Source: an uncultured Solirubrobacterales bacterium (GTDB lineage Bacteria; Actinomycetota; Thermoleophilia; Solirubrobacterales; 70-9). Taken from it: a stretch of DNA of 6,824 bases. The stretch is from positions 1-6,824 of the forward strand of contig CALEMO010000022.1 of NCBI GenBank assembly GCA_937910825.1. Reading direction: 5' to 3'. Below, piece after piece: positions 1 through 6,720 of the stretch (the stretch's first letter is position 1; each line of letters starts with the position of its first letter). Made by a program: the position numbers and the translations under genes. The notes beneath the pieces are model-generated. The model searched no databases. It saw only the letters and a program-made list of their open reading frames with translations, and was not told the DNA's origin.

Positions 1-999
1 CACCGCCTGGAAGCGCCGCTCAAGCGCCGCGTCCTTTTCGATGTGCTTGCGATATTCGTCGAGCGTGGTCGCGCCGACAGCCCTCAGCTCACCCCTGGCC
101 AGCATCGGCTTGAGCAGGTTGGCCGCGTCCACGGCACCTTCGGCCGCGCCGGCCCCGACGATCGTATGCAGCTCGTCGAGGAACAGCACGATCTGCCCGT
201 CGGCCGCCTGCACTTCCGAGAGCACCGCCTTCAGCCGCTCTTCGAATTCGCCGCGGTACTTCGAACCGGCGAGCAAGGCACCGATGTCGAGCGCGATCAC
301 CCTGCGGTCACGCAGGCTCTCCGGCACGTCGCCGGAGACGATGCGCTGGGCCAGTCCTTCGACGATCGCGGTCTTTCCGACTCCCGGTTCGCCGATCAGA
401 ACCGGGTTGTTCTTGGTCCGCCTGGAAAGGACCTGGATTACACGCCGGACCTCTTCATCACGGCCGATCACCGGGTCGAGCTTGCCGTCTTCCGCATCTG
501 CGGTCAGGTCGCGGCCGAACTTCTCGAGCGCCTGCATCTGGTCTTCGGGGTTGGGAGTGTCGACCTTGTGCGGACCGCGGACCTCACTGATCGCCTGGGC
601 GAGGTGATCGCGGCCGGGCAGAAGTTTGGCCAGGTCGGAGCTGGCGTCGGCCAGAGCCAGCAGCATGTGCTCGGTGGAGACGTATTCATCGCCGAGGCCG
701 GCCATCTCGCCTTCGGCGCGGCGCAGGACCTCGACGAAAGCGGCCGAAGGCCGCGCTTCGTTCGATCCCTCGCCGCTCAGCTTCGGCAGGTCCGACATTG
801 CCGCCCGGGCGCGTTCGCGGATCGGCCCGAGATCGGCCCCGAGCTTGTTCAGTACAGCCGGCACCAGGCCGTCATCCTGCTCCAGCAGGGCGACCAGCAG
901 GTGGGGCGGGGCTACCTCGGAATTGCGGTTCGCCTGCGCGAGCCGCTGTGCTGAAGCAATCGCTTCCTGTGACTTGACTGTGAATCTGTCTGGCTGCAT
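1..999 (-). CDS. clpB: ATP-dependent disaggregase ClpB, N-terminal 333 residues (partial)
   Basis: Hsp100 AAA+ unfoldase that threads aggregated proteins through a hexameric ring, working with DnaK/DnaJ/GrpE in the cytoplasm. The frame is open to the left window edge, so only the N-terminal domain (about 1-145) and most of the first AAA+ module are present; the family is usually about 850 residues. Visible motifs: [14 protein letters not shown] with Walker A at 203-210 (K209), pore-loop KYRG at 247-250 (Y248), Walker B LFLDELH at 272-278 (E276), the [15 protein letters not shown] segment, and ALERRF with arginine-finger candidates R328/R329. The ATG at 999-997 is chosen because [14 protein letters not shown] matches the usual ClpB start and GAAGGAAGA (1009-1001) lies just upstream. 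It begins 24 bp after hspR with no terminator or promoter visible between, so it is probably the last or a later gene of the dnaK operon. ClpC/ClpA are less likely given the N-domain sequence and the heat-shock context. Confidence 0.96.
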   Translation of the reverse strand, partial: MQPDRFTVKSQEAIASAQRLAQANRNSEVAPPHLLVALLEQDDGLVPAVLNKLGADLGPIRERARAAMSDLPKLSGEGSNEARPSAAFVEVLRRAEGEMAGLGDEYVSTEHMLLALADASSDLAKLLPGRDHLAQAISEVRGPHKVDTPNPEDQMQALEKFGRDLTADAEDGKLDPVIGRDEEVRRVIQVLSRRTKNNPVLIGEPGVGKTAIVEGLAQRIVSGDVPESLRDRRVIALDIGALLAGSKYRGEFEERLKAVLSEVQAADGQIVLFLDELHTIVGAGAAEGAVDAANLLKPMLARGELRAVGATTLDEYRKHIEKDAALERRFQAV

Positions 1000-1000
1000 G

Positions 1001-1009
1001 TCTTCCTTC
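1001..1009 (-). promoter_or_regulatory. clpB ribosome binding site
   Basis: GAAGGAAGA on the minus strand, with the AAGG core 5 nt before the ATG at 999. It lies inside the 24 bp hspR-clpB gap and supports this ATG as the clpB start. Confidence 0.7.
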
Positions 1010-1023
1010 GGTCTGTCAGTTCT

Positions 1024-1515
1024 CTATTGCGGCCGGGTCGGACGCTGTACCGGTACACGCACTGCGGTGCGCGCATCTCGTGGCACTGCCCGGTCATAGG
1101 CGCCGTAGGGGACGATTTCGGTATTCAGGCGTTCGCGAACCCGTTCGACTTCCTGATCAAGTTTTTCCTCCAGCTGCGAGGCGCGTGCCCGCATCTCTTC
1201 GAGCTCGGCCCGCATCTGCTCGACCTTCGACTCCATCTCCAGAACCGTTTCGACCCCGGCGAGGTTGAGGCCCTCTTCGTTGGTCATGTGATGGATGCGC
1301 CTCAGCCGCTCGACGTCACGCTGGGAATAGAGGCGGGTGTTCTTGGGTGATCGCTTGGGCGTGATCAGCCCCCTCGATTCATAAATCCGGAGGGTCTGCG
1401 GGTGCATCTCCGCCAGCTCCGCGGCGACCGAGATCATGAAGACCCCCCGCCCTTCATCGACGCTGACTTCGATCCGGGTCGCGCGAAACGTTCTGCGGTC
1501 CTCGGGATTACTCAT
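1024..1515 (-). CDS. hspR: MerR-family heat-shock repressor HspR
   Basis: Autoregulatory repressor of the dnaK operon. From the chosen ATG (1515-1513) it is 163 residues. An N-terminal extension (1-25) leads into the MerR-type winged helix: MISVAAELAEMHPQTLRIYE (about 27-46), wing RGLITPKRSPKNTRLYS (48-64), then RDVERLRRI (67-75). A heptad-like, charged helix (about 90-133) would form the dimer coiled coil. The tail (134-163) is rich in Pro and Arg. The ISVAAEL.HPQTLR.YE signature is typical of HspR. This start gives an 8 bp overlap with the dnaJ end (dnaJ TAA at 1510-1508) and has AAAGGCGG upstream; the frame extends to another ATG at 1551, inside dnaJ, which is less likely. In Streptomyces and Mycobacterium, HspR binds HAIR operators with DnaK as co-repressor; the same role here is inferred from context. 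Confidence 0.94.
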   Translation of the reverse strand: MSNPEDRRTFRATRIEVSVDEGRGVFMISVAAELAEMHPQTLRIYESRGLITPKRSPKNTRLYSQRDVERLRRIHHMTNEEGLNLAGVETVLEMESKVEQMRAELEEMRARASQLEEKLDQEVERVRERLNTEIVPYGAYDRAVPRDARTAVRVPVQRPTRPQ

Positions 1516-2644
1516 CGGAGTCCGCCTTTGCGGATGCCTGTGAACGGGCACGCCTCAGAAGCTCGGCCCTCGGGTTCTCACCGTTCATCGATTCGGCCAG
1601 CCGGTCGACCGCTCGGCGCTGCTCGTCGTTCAACTCTTTCGGGATCAGCACGGCGAGCCGGTAGCGGATGTCACCGCGCTTCTTCGATCCCGCTTTGGGC
1701 GGCCCTTCACTCTTGAGTCTCTGGATGGCTCCGTGCTGGGTTCCCGGCTGGACCCGGATCCGCTTGCTTCCGGAAAGGGTGGGCACTTCGACCGTGCCGC
1801 CGCGCAGCGCCTCGGTAACGGTGATCGGCACTTCGACTTCCAGGTTGCCGTCGTCCAGTCTCTTGAAAATCGGTGAAGGCGCGACCTGGATCGTTACGAA
1901 CAGGTCCCCGGCCGGGGCACCGCGTTCGCCCGCTTCGCCCTTGCCGGCTACGCGGATCCTGGCTCCGTCCTTGATCCCGGCGGGGATGTTTACCTTGTAG
2001 CGCTTGGTCTGGTGGGTGACACCCGAGCCGCCGCATGTGTGGCAGGGGTTGGGCACGATCTGTCCGCTGCCACCACACCGGGGACAGGGCTGGCTGATCG
2101 AGAAGAATCCCTGGCCCTGGGCCTCGACTCCCGAGCCCTGGCACTGGGGGCAGGTCTCGGGGCTGGTCCCCGGCTCGGCCCCGCTTCCCGAGCAGGCCGG
2201 GCAGCGTTCGGATTTCGGAATGGTGACCGTGAGCTGGGTTCCCGCCATCGCCTGGTCAAAAGAGATCCTTGCGTCTGTCTCGAGGTCACGGCCACGGGTT
2301 GGCTGCGGTCCACCACCACTACGGTTGAAGATCGTTGAAAAGAGGTCGCCAAAATCGCCCCCGGCGAAACGTGTCCCGGCGGCACCGGCCTGCCCGCCGA
2401 ACGGGTTTCCGCCCGGTCCGCCCTGGCCGAAGAGGCCGCCGCCGGAGTCATACGCCTTGCGCTTCTCGGGATCGGAAAGCGTGTCGTAGGCCTGCTGGAC
2501 TTCCTTGAACTTCTCCTCCGCCCCCTGATCATCCGGGTTGCGGTCAGGGTGATACTTGCCCACCAGCTTGCGTTGGGCTTTCTTGATTTCGTCCTGGGAG
2601 GCCTTCTTCGAGACCCCGAGGACTTCATAGAAGTCTCTCGCCAT
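1508..2644 (-). CDS. dnaJ: Hsp40 co-chaperone DnaJ (type I, zinc-binding)
   Basis: J-domain co-chaperone that delivers substrates to DnaK and stimulates its ATPase; 378 residues, normal for full-length DnaJ. Domains in order: J domain 1-68 with the HPD motif at H32-P33-D34; Gly/Phe-rich linker about 68-113 (GLFGQGGPGG, FAGGDFGDLF); substrate-binding domain with a zinc region of four CxxCxGxG repeats at C148/C151, C165/C168, C187/C190 and C201/C204; then the C-terminal substrate-binding and dimerisation region (about 215-350). All eight zinc cysteines are present. The usual Tyr of J-domain helix II (AYRKL in most DnaJ) is Gln here (AQRKL, Q24). The ATG shares its first base with the last base of the grpE TAA (TAATG), which implies translational coupling. 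The last 8 bp overlap hspR. The position between grpE and hspR corresponds to DnaJ1 of other actinobacteria. Confidence 0.97.
   Translation of the reverse strand: MARDFYEVLGVSKKASQDEIKKAQRKLVGKYHPDRNPDDQGAEEKFKEVQQAYDTLSDPEKRKAYDSGGGLFGQGGPGGNPFGGQAGAAGTRFAGGDFGDLFSTIFNRSGGGPQPTRGRDLETDARISFDQAMAGTQLTVTIPKSERCPACSGSGAEPGTSPETCPQCQGSGVEAQGQGFFSISQPCPRCGGSGQIVPNPCHTCGGSGVTHQTKRYKVNIPAGIKDGARIRVAGKGEAGERGAPAGDLFVTIQVAPSPIFKRLDDGNLEVEVPITVTEALRGGTVEVPTLSGSKRIRVQPGTQHGAIQRLKSEGPPKAGSKKRGDIRYRLAVLIPKELNDEQRRAVDRLAESMNGENPRAELLRRARSQASAKADSDE
1522..1529 (-). promoter_or_regulatory. hspR ribosome binding site
   Basis: AAAGGCGG on the minus strand, inside the dnaJ 3' end; AAAGG ends 9 nt before the ATG at 1515. 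It favours the MSNPEDRR start over the upstream in-frame ATG at 1551. Confidence 0.5.
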
Positions 2645-3294
2645 TACTGGCTCACCAACACCCGGGCAGGCCGGATCACGGTCTCACCCGACCGGTAGCC
2701 GCGCTGCATCACTTCGAGCACGATCCCCGGGTCGGTGCCTTCGGCGGGCTGGGCCTGCAGTGCTTCGTGGAGGTTCGGGTCGAAAGGCTGGCCTTTCGGA
2801 TCGTAAACCTCGACGCCGGCCGTCTTCAAGGTCGCATTGAGGTCGCGATAAGCAACGATCACTCCCTGGAGGCTGATTGCCGCATCGTCCGGAAAGCCGC
2901 CACCGAGCGCCTGCTCGAGCGCTACGCCTTCGGCCGCCAGCACCCGCTCGAGGTTGTCGACCGCTTCGATCAGTCCGGTTGCGACTTCGAGTTGGCCACG
3001 CAGCCGGGCCGCCGATGACTCCGCGGCCATGCGCTTGCGGTAATTGTCGAAATCAGCCTTGGTGCGCTGGGCGAGATCGAGGTATTCGTCCCGCTGGCAG
3101 CGTGCCTCTTCGACCAGCTCGTTCAGATCCTGCTCGACGGTCGCCTGTTCGGACTCACCGTGGCCGGCGGGGTCCGTGGCCTCGACCGCATCGGCGTCGA
3201 CGACCTCGGCCTGATCGACCACCGGCGCCTGATCGGCGCCGGTGGTTTCAGCCTCAACGAACTCTTCGTTCTGTTCGTCGTGGCCGTGGCTCAC
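2644..3294 (-). CDS. grpE: Nucleotide-exchange factor GrpE
   Basis: Releases ADP from DnaK to reset the Hsp70 cycle; acts as a cytoplasmic dimer. It is 216 residues. The first 55 are acidic and low in complexity (repeated Val/Asp/Ala/Glu). A long helix follows (about 52-125) containing [13 protein letters not shown] (77-89), the usual GrpE paired-helix signature. The C-terminal beta domain has the [12 protein letters not shown] motif (168-179) and ends [27 protein letters not shown], which matches the family closely. The start is GTG (3294-3292), overlapping the dnaK TGA as GTGA, a 4 bp overlap typical of coupled translation; AAGGA lies about 9 nt upstream inside dnaK. No competing ATG is close to the expected N-terminus. 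Confidence 0.96.
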   Translation of the reverse strand: MSHGHDEQNEEFVEAETTGADQAPVVDQAEVVDADAVEATDPAGHGESEQATVEQDLNELVEEARCQRDEYLDLAQRTKADFDNYRKRMAAESSAARLRGQLEVATGLIEAVDNLERVLAAEGVALEQALGGGFPDDAAISLQGVIVAYRDLNATLKTAGVEVYDPKGQPFDPNLHEALQAQPAEGTDPGIVLEVMQRGYRSGETVIRPARVLVSQ

Positions 3295-5210
3295 TTGGAT
3301 TCGTCCTTGCTTTCGTCGTCCTCGACCACTTCGGCGTCAATAACCTCTTCATCATCTTCGGATGAGTCGGCGCCGCCAGCTCCACCGTCGGCCTCGGCCT
3401 GAGCCTGCGATTCGGCCTGAGCCGATTCGTAGACCTTCTCCGAGACCTTGTGGAAGGCAGTCTGGAGTGCCTCGGTCTTCGACTTGATCTCTTCGGCGTC
3501 CTCGGATTCGAGCGTGTCGCGCACTTCCTTGATCGCCGCCTCGATTTCCGTCCTGCTTTCGTCATCGACCTTGTCGCCAAGCTCGCTCAGCTGTTTCTCG
3601 GAGTTGTAGGCGGCGTTCTCGCCGATGTTTCGGGCCTCCGCCAGCTCACGCTGCTTGCGGTCCTCGTCGGCATGGGACTCGGCGTCGGTAACCATGTTCT
3701 GGATTTCGTCGTCCGAAAGTCCGGAGCCCGACTTGATCTCGATCTTCTGCTCCTTGCCCGTACCGTGATCCTTGGCGCCGACCGAAAGGATGCCGTTGGC
3801 ATCGATGTCGAATGTGACTTCGATCTGCGGCATGCCTCGCGGAGCCGGCGGGATTCCGGTCAGCTGGAACTTGCCGAGGCTCTTGTTGTAGGTAGCCATC
3901 TCGCGCTCGCCCTGGAGCACGTGGATTTCGACCGAGGGCTGGTTGTCTTCAGCCGTCGAGAAGGTTTCCGACTTGCGGCTCGGGATGGTCGTATTGCGCT
4001 CGATCAGTTTGGTCATGACACCACCCTTGGTTTCAATTCCCAGGGTGAGCGGAGTGACGTCGAGCAGCAGTACGTCCTTGACGTCACCGCTCAGCACGCC
4101 GGCCTGGACCGCGGCGCCGATCGCGACGGCCTCGTCCGGATTCACGCCCTGATGTGGCTCCTGACCAGTGAGCTCGGTGACCTTTTCACGCACGGCAGGC
4201 ATTCGGGTCATGCCACCGACCAGCACGACGTGGTCGATCGTCGCGCTGGCATCGTCCATCGCCTGCTTCACCGGGCCGACCACGCGGTCGATCAGTTCGC
4301 CGGTCAGCTCGTTCAGCTTTGAGCGGCTGAGCTTGACGTCGAGGTGCTTGGGTTGTCCTTCGACGGCGGTGATGAAGGGGATGTTGATCTGGGTTTCCTG
4401 AGCTGAGGAAAGCTCGATCTTCGCCTTTTCAGCCTGTTCGTAGAGCCGCTGCAGCGAGTTCTTGTCGGCACTCAGGTCAACGCCCTGGTCTTTCTTGAAC
4501 TCAGCCACGAGCCACTCGACGATCGCCTTGTCGAAGTTGTCACCACCGAGGTGGTTGTCGCCCGCGGTGGACTTGACATCGAAGACACCGTCACCGATCT
4601 CCAGCACCGAAACGTCGAAGGTTCCGCCGCCGAGGTCGAATACCAGGATGGTCTGATCGCTGTCTTCCTTGTCGAGCCCATAAGCGAGCGAGGCCGCGGT
4701 CGGCTCGTTGATGATGCGCTTCACGTCGAGCCCGGCGATCTTGCCGGCGTCCTTGGTCGCCTGGCGCTGGTCGTCGTTGAAGTAGGCGGGCACGGTGATC
4801 ACTGCTGAGTCGACCGTCTCGCCGAGCTTCGCTTCCGCGTCGGACTTCAGCTTCTGCAGGATCATCGCGCTGATCTCTGGCGGTGAGTACTGCTTGTCCC
4901 TGACGTCAACCCTGACATCGCCGTTCGGTCCGGCTTCGACCTTGTAGGGGATCATCGTTTCCTCTTCATGCACTTCGGCCTCTTTGCGGCCCATGAAGCG
5001 CTTGATCGAGAAGATCGTATTTTCAGGGTTCATCACGGCCTGGCGCTTGGCGACCGTGCCGACAAGGCGCTCGTCCTTGTCGTTGAATGCGACTACTGAA
5101 GGCGTTGTACGACCACCTTCGGAATTCTCGAGAACCGTCGGCTCTCCACCCTCGAGCACGGCTACACATGAATTGGTCGTGCCGAGGTCAATACCTATTG
5201 TTTTTCCCAC
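3291..5210 (-). CDS. dnaK: Hsp70 chaperone DnaK
   Basis: ATP-dependent folding chaperone; 639 residues, full length. The nucleotide-binding domain (about 1-375) shows [10 protein letters not shown] (5-14), catalytic K70, [17 protein letters not shown] (140-156), [12 protein letters not shown] (167-178), [16 protein letters not shown] (191-206; T197 aligns with the E. coli autophosphorylation Thr) and [13 protein letters not shown] (328-340). The interdomain linker [10 protein letters not shown] is at 379-388. The substrate-binding beta domain (about 390-500) is followed by the helical lid and a Gly/acidic tail containing [12 protein letters not shown]. Residues about 75-105 form the N-terminal-quadrant insert seen in E. 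coli DnaK but usually absent from Gram-positive homologues. The start codon is GTG (5210-5208), decided by AGGAGA 7 nt upstream and by [10 protein letters not shown] being the standard N-terminus. It is first gene of the operon, has its own promoter, and its TGA overlaps the grpE GTG. Confidence 0.98.
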   Translation of the reverse strand: MGKTIGIDLGTTNSCVAVLEGGEPTVLENSEGGRTTPSVVAFNDKDERLVGTVAKRQAVMNPENTIFSIKRFMGRKEAEVHEEETMIPYKVEAGPNGDVRVDVRDKQYSPPEISAMILQKLKSDAEAKLGETVDSAVITVPAYFNDDQRQATKDAGKIAGLDVKRIINEPTAASLAYGLDKEDSDQTILVFDLGGGTFDVSVLEIGDGVFDVKSTAGDNHLGGDNFDKAIVEWLVAEFKKDQGVDLSADKNSLQRLYEQAEKAKIELSSAQETQINIPFITAVEGQPKHLDVKLSRSKLNELTGELIDRVVGPVKQAMDDASATIDHVVLVGGMTRMPAVREKVTELTGQEPHQGVNPDEAVAIGAAVQAGVLSGDVKDVLLLDVTPLTLGIETKGGVMTKLIERNTTIPSRKSETFSTAEDNQPSVEIHVLQGEREMATYNKSLGKFQLTGIPPAPRGMPQIEVTFDIDANGILSVGAKDHGTGKEQKIEIKSGSGLSDDEIQNMVTDAESHADEDRKQRELAEARNIGENAAYNSEKQLSELGDKVDDESRTEIEAAIKEVRDTLESEDAEEIKSKTEALQTAFHKVSEKVYESAQAESQAQAEADGGAGGADSSEDDEEVIDAEVVEDDESKDESK

Positions 5211-5217
5211 TTTGTTT

Positions 5218-5223
5218 TCTCCT
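5218..5223 (-). promoter_or_regulatory. dnaK ribosome binding site
   Basis: AGGAGA on the minus strand, 7 nt before the GTG start at 5210. This strong Shine-Dalgarno fixes the non-ATG start of dnaK. Confidence 0.85.
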
Positions 5224-5272
5224 GTCGATCTGACTACGGTTGATGTAACAAGTTTGTGAAAATCTAAGTCGT

Positions 5273-5301
5273 AGTATATCAGATCTTGGCTGGGATTCCA
5301 A
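5273..5301 (-). promoter_or_regulatory. Promoter of the dnaK operon (housekeeping-sigma type)
   Basis: On the minus strand a -35 box TTGGAA (5301-5296) and a -10 box TATACT (5278-5273) are separated by exactly 17 bp. Transcription should start near 5266, giving a leader of about 55 nt before the GTG. The boxes fit a vegetative sigma-70 class promoter, which is the type HspR represses in other actinobacteria. This is the only good promoter in the 179 bp between the upstream gene and dnaK. No CIRCE element (the HrcA operator) is present. Confidence 0.7.
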
Positions 5302-5302
5302 G
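5285..5302. promoter_or_regulatory. Inverted repeat over the dnaK -35 box, candidate HspR operator
   Basis: CTTGG-N8-CCAAG, with perfect 5 bp arms, overlaps the -35 box of the dnaK promoter and part of the spacer, where a repressor would block RNA polymerase. Canonical HAIR is CTTGAGT-N7-ACTCAAG, which places CTTG and CAAG 13 bp apart; here they are 10 bp apart and the AGT/ACT parts are missing. The half-site cores and the position fit HspR, but the spacing does not, so this is a candidate only. Confidence 0.4.
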
Positions 5303-5329
5303 TGACATGGTAAATGGCTTCAGGGCACG

Positions 5330-5363
5330 AAAAAGCCCGCCCCCGTCACCGGGAGCGGGCTTT
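5330..5363 (-). terminator. Intrinsic terminator of the EEP gene
   Basis: On the minus strand AAAGCCCGC (5363-5355) pairs perfectly with GCGGGCTTT (5340-5332). After one mismatch, 4 more pairs close a 4 nt loop. The hairpin is followed by a run of five T (5334-5330), three of which also belong to the stem base. It begins 26 bp past the TAG of the gene at 5390 and ends about 29 bp before the dnaK -35 box, so it separates the two units. Confidence 0.87.
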
Positions 5364-5389
5364 GACGCAATCAGCTTTGCGAACGCTGT

Positions 5390-6613
5390 CTAGCGGATGC
5401 GCAGCTTGCTGAATACGCCGGCGTGATCCGAAGGCCAGTAGCCGTTTACCGGCTTCAGGCCGACGACTGAAGCATTCAGCCTCTTGACGCGGTTCTTCCT
5501 GTTGGCCATCACGTGGTCGATGTGGTGGTCGAAGTCAGCGCGGCTGCCCAGGTCCTCGGTCAGGATGCTTGACTTGACGCAGCAGCTCATCGGCTTCTCG
5601 GTACTGCGGTCAACCAGACCGCCGGCCTTGAGTGCGTTGTAGGCCAGCACGTCATCACCTTCGACTGTGTTGTCGTCGGAGTTGAGGTCACCGACCAGGA
5701 TGCCGAGCTTCTTGCCGGTGTCGAGCGGGCCGCCGTCGGCGATCAGCTCCTTCGCCTGCGCCTCACGGATCTGAGGCTCGCCGAAGGCTTCGAGGTGAGT
5801 ATTGACGAAGCGGAAGTTCGGGCTGTTGCGAACCTTGACGTCAGCACTTACCCAACCACGGTCGACGTTCACCGGGATCCCGGAGATCACCGGGCTGTAG
5901 ATCGTCTCGAAGTTACCCGAGTCGGTGTTCTTGACCTTCACGCCCGACTTGACCTTGGCCAGAATTGCGTCCTGCATGGTCAGGCGGCCGTTGATCTCAC
6001 CGTTGCTGTTGACCCCGGGGAGGGAACCGTCGCCGGCAACGCCGTTGTAGTCAGCCGGGGCTTCGAAGTCGAATTCCTGCTGGACCCGGACCACGCGGTA
6101 GCGCTTCTTGCCCTTGTTCAGCTGGCCCATCAATTCAGCCAGGTAGTCGATGTGCACGTCGCTGGCCTTGTACTCGCCAGTCAGCGGTGCGCTCAGGTCA
6201 ACCGGACCGGTGCGCCAGAGCGCGACTTCCTGGAGTCCCACCAGGTCCGGAGACTTTCTCTTGATCTCCTTGGCGAGCGCCTTGGCACGAACCTTGAAGT
6301 TGTTCGTATCGACGTCGCGCAGGATCTGGCCGTTCTTGTTGATGAAGTCGTCGGTGCTGCTGGCTCGGATCGCCGCGCCGAGATCCGCACCGAGGTAAAG
6401 GTTGCGGGTCATAATGCCGACCACACCACGCTGCTTGCGGGCCTCCTTCTTTGCTTTCTTCTTGGCCTTGGCTTTCTTGCTCAGTTTCGCTTCAGCCTGC
6501 AGCGGTGAAGTCGACGAGATCGCGAGTGTGCCGACCAGGGCCAGCACAAGCGCGGCCACTACGAAAATGAGGCGCTGCCTTGAAGCAGACGCACCGGAAT
6601 GAATCGGATTCAT
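5390..6613 (-). CDS. Secreted endonuclease/exonuclease/phosphatase (EEP) family protein
   Basis: Metal-dependent phosphodiesterase fold (relatives include DNase I, exonuclease III and sphingomyelinases); the substrate cannot be told from sequence. It is 407 residues. The N-terminus has basic residues, a hydrophobic stretch (about 15-33) and a possible signal peptidase site after AEA (40-42), so export is likely. Next comes a Lys/Ala-rich segment, 43-63 (KKAKAKKKAKKEARK). The EEP domain (about 64-407) keeps the family motifs: IMTRNLYLG (N71), DLVGLQEV (E129), VNTHLEA (H273), VGDLNSDD (D309, N311), HHIDHVMA (D366/H367) and WPSDHAGVFSKL (D396, H397), so it looks catalytically competent. A Cys pair sits at 344-345. 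The ATG at 6613 has AGGAGAG immediately upstream (core spacing 4 nt). It is a single-gene unit ended by the terminator at 5363-5330 and has no obvious functional link to the chaperone operon. Confidence 0.88.
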   Translation of the reverse strand: MNPIHSGASASRQRLIFVVAALVLALVGTLAISSTSPLQAEAKLSKKAKAKKKAKKEARKQRGVVGIMTRNLYLGADLGAAIRASSTDDFINKNGQILRDVDTNNFKVRAKALAKEIKRKSPDLVGLQEVALWRTGPVDLSAPLTGEYKASDVHIDYLAELMGQLNKGKKRYRVVRVQQEFDFEAPADYNGVAGDGSLPGVNSNGEINGRLTMQDAILAKVKSGVKVKNTDSGNFETIYSPVISGIPVNVDRGWVSADVKVRNSPNFRFVNTHLEAFGEPQIREAQAKELIADGGPLDTGKKLGILVGDLNSDDNTVEGDDVLAYNALKAGGLVDRSTEKPMSCCVKSSILTEDLGSRADFDHHIDHVMANRKNRVKRLNASVVGLKPVNGYWPSDHAGVFSKLRIR

Positions 6614-6615
6614 TG

Positions 6616-6622
6616 CTCTCCT
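6616..6622 (-). promoter_or_regulatory. Ribosome binding site of the EEP gene
   Basis: AGGAGAG on the minus strand. The AGGAG core ends 4 nt before the ATG at 6613, which is slightly short but workable; it supports the start that includes the signal peptide. Confidence 0.7.
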
Positions 6623-6720
6623 AAATTATGGATGTGGCGTCGGGCCGGTTGGCCCTGCGTACAGCATAGAACCCAAATCGAGGTCCGAAGTAGCGCCCTG
6701 GGTTTCGGGGAGCCTGCGCT

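Noticed and set aside
43..954. 303-codon plus-strand open frame
   Set aside because: It lies wholly antisense to clpB, whose frame shows Walker motifs and full-length family similarity. Long antisense frames are expected in GC-rich genes, and this one shows no recognisable domain.
1990..2628. 212-codon minus-strand frame overlapping dnaJ
   Set aside because: An off-frame reading of dnaJ rich in Arg, Ser and Pro; the real frame carries the J domain and all zinc repeats.
3450..4322. 290-codon plus-strand open frame antisense to dnaK
   Set aside because: Long frames antisense to hsp70 genes are a known by-product of their codon pattern and have misled annotators before. No ribosome site or domain supports it.
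5211..5389. Search for a CIRCE element (HrcA operator) upstream of dnaK
   Set aside because: No TTAGCACTC-N9-GAGTGCTAA-like sequence is present; control by HspR fits better.
6642..6655. Small perfect hairpin GGGCC-GGTT-GGCCC between the cytochrome-like gene and the EEP gene
   Set aside because: Only 5 bp of stem, with no T-run on the minus strand; short GC palindromes are common by chance at this base composition.
6663..6691. Possible promoter for the EEP gene (TATGCT at 6668-6663)
   Set aside because: The -10 match is only moderate, and no hexamer at 15-18 bp upstream resembles TTGACA (ACTTCG, CTTCGG or TTCGGA). I cannot tell whether the gene has its own promoter or is read through from the upstream gene.
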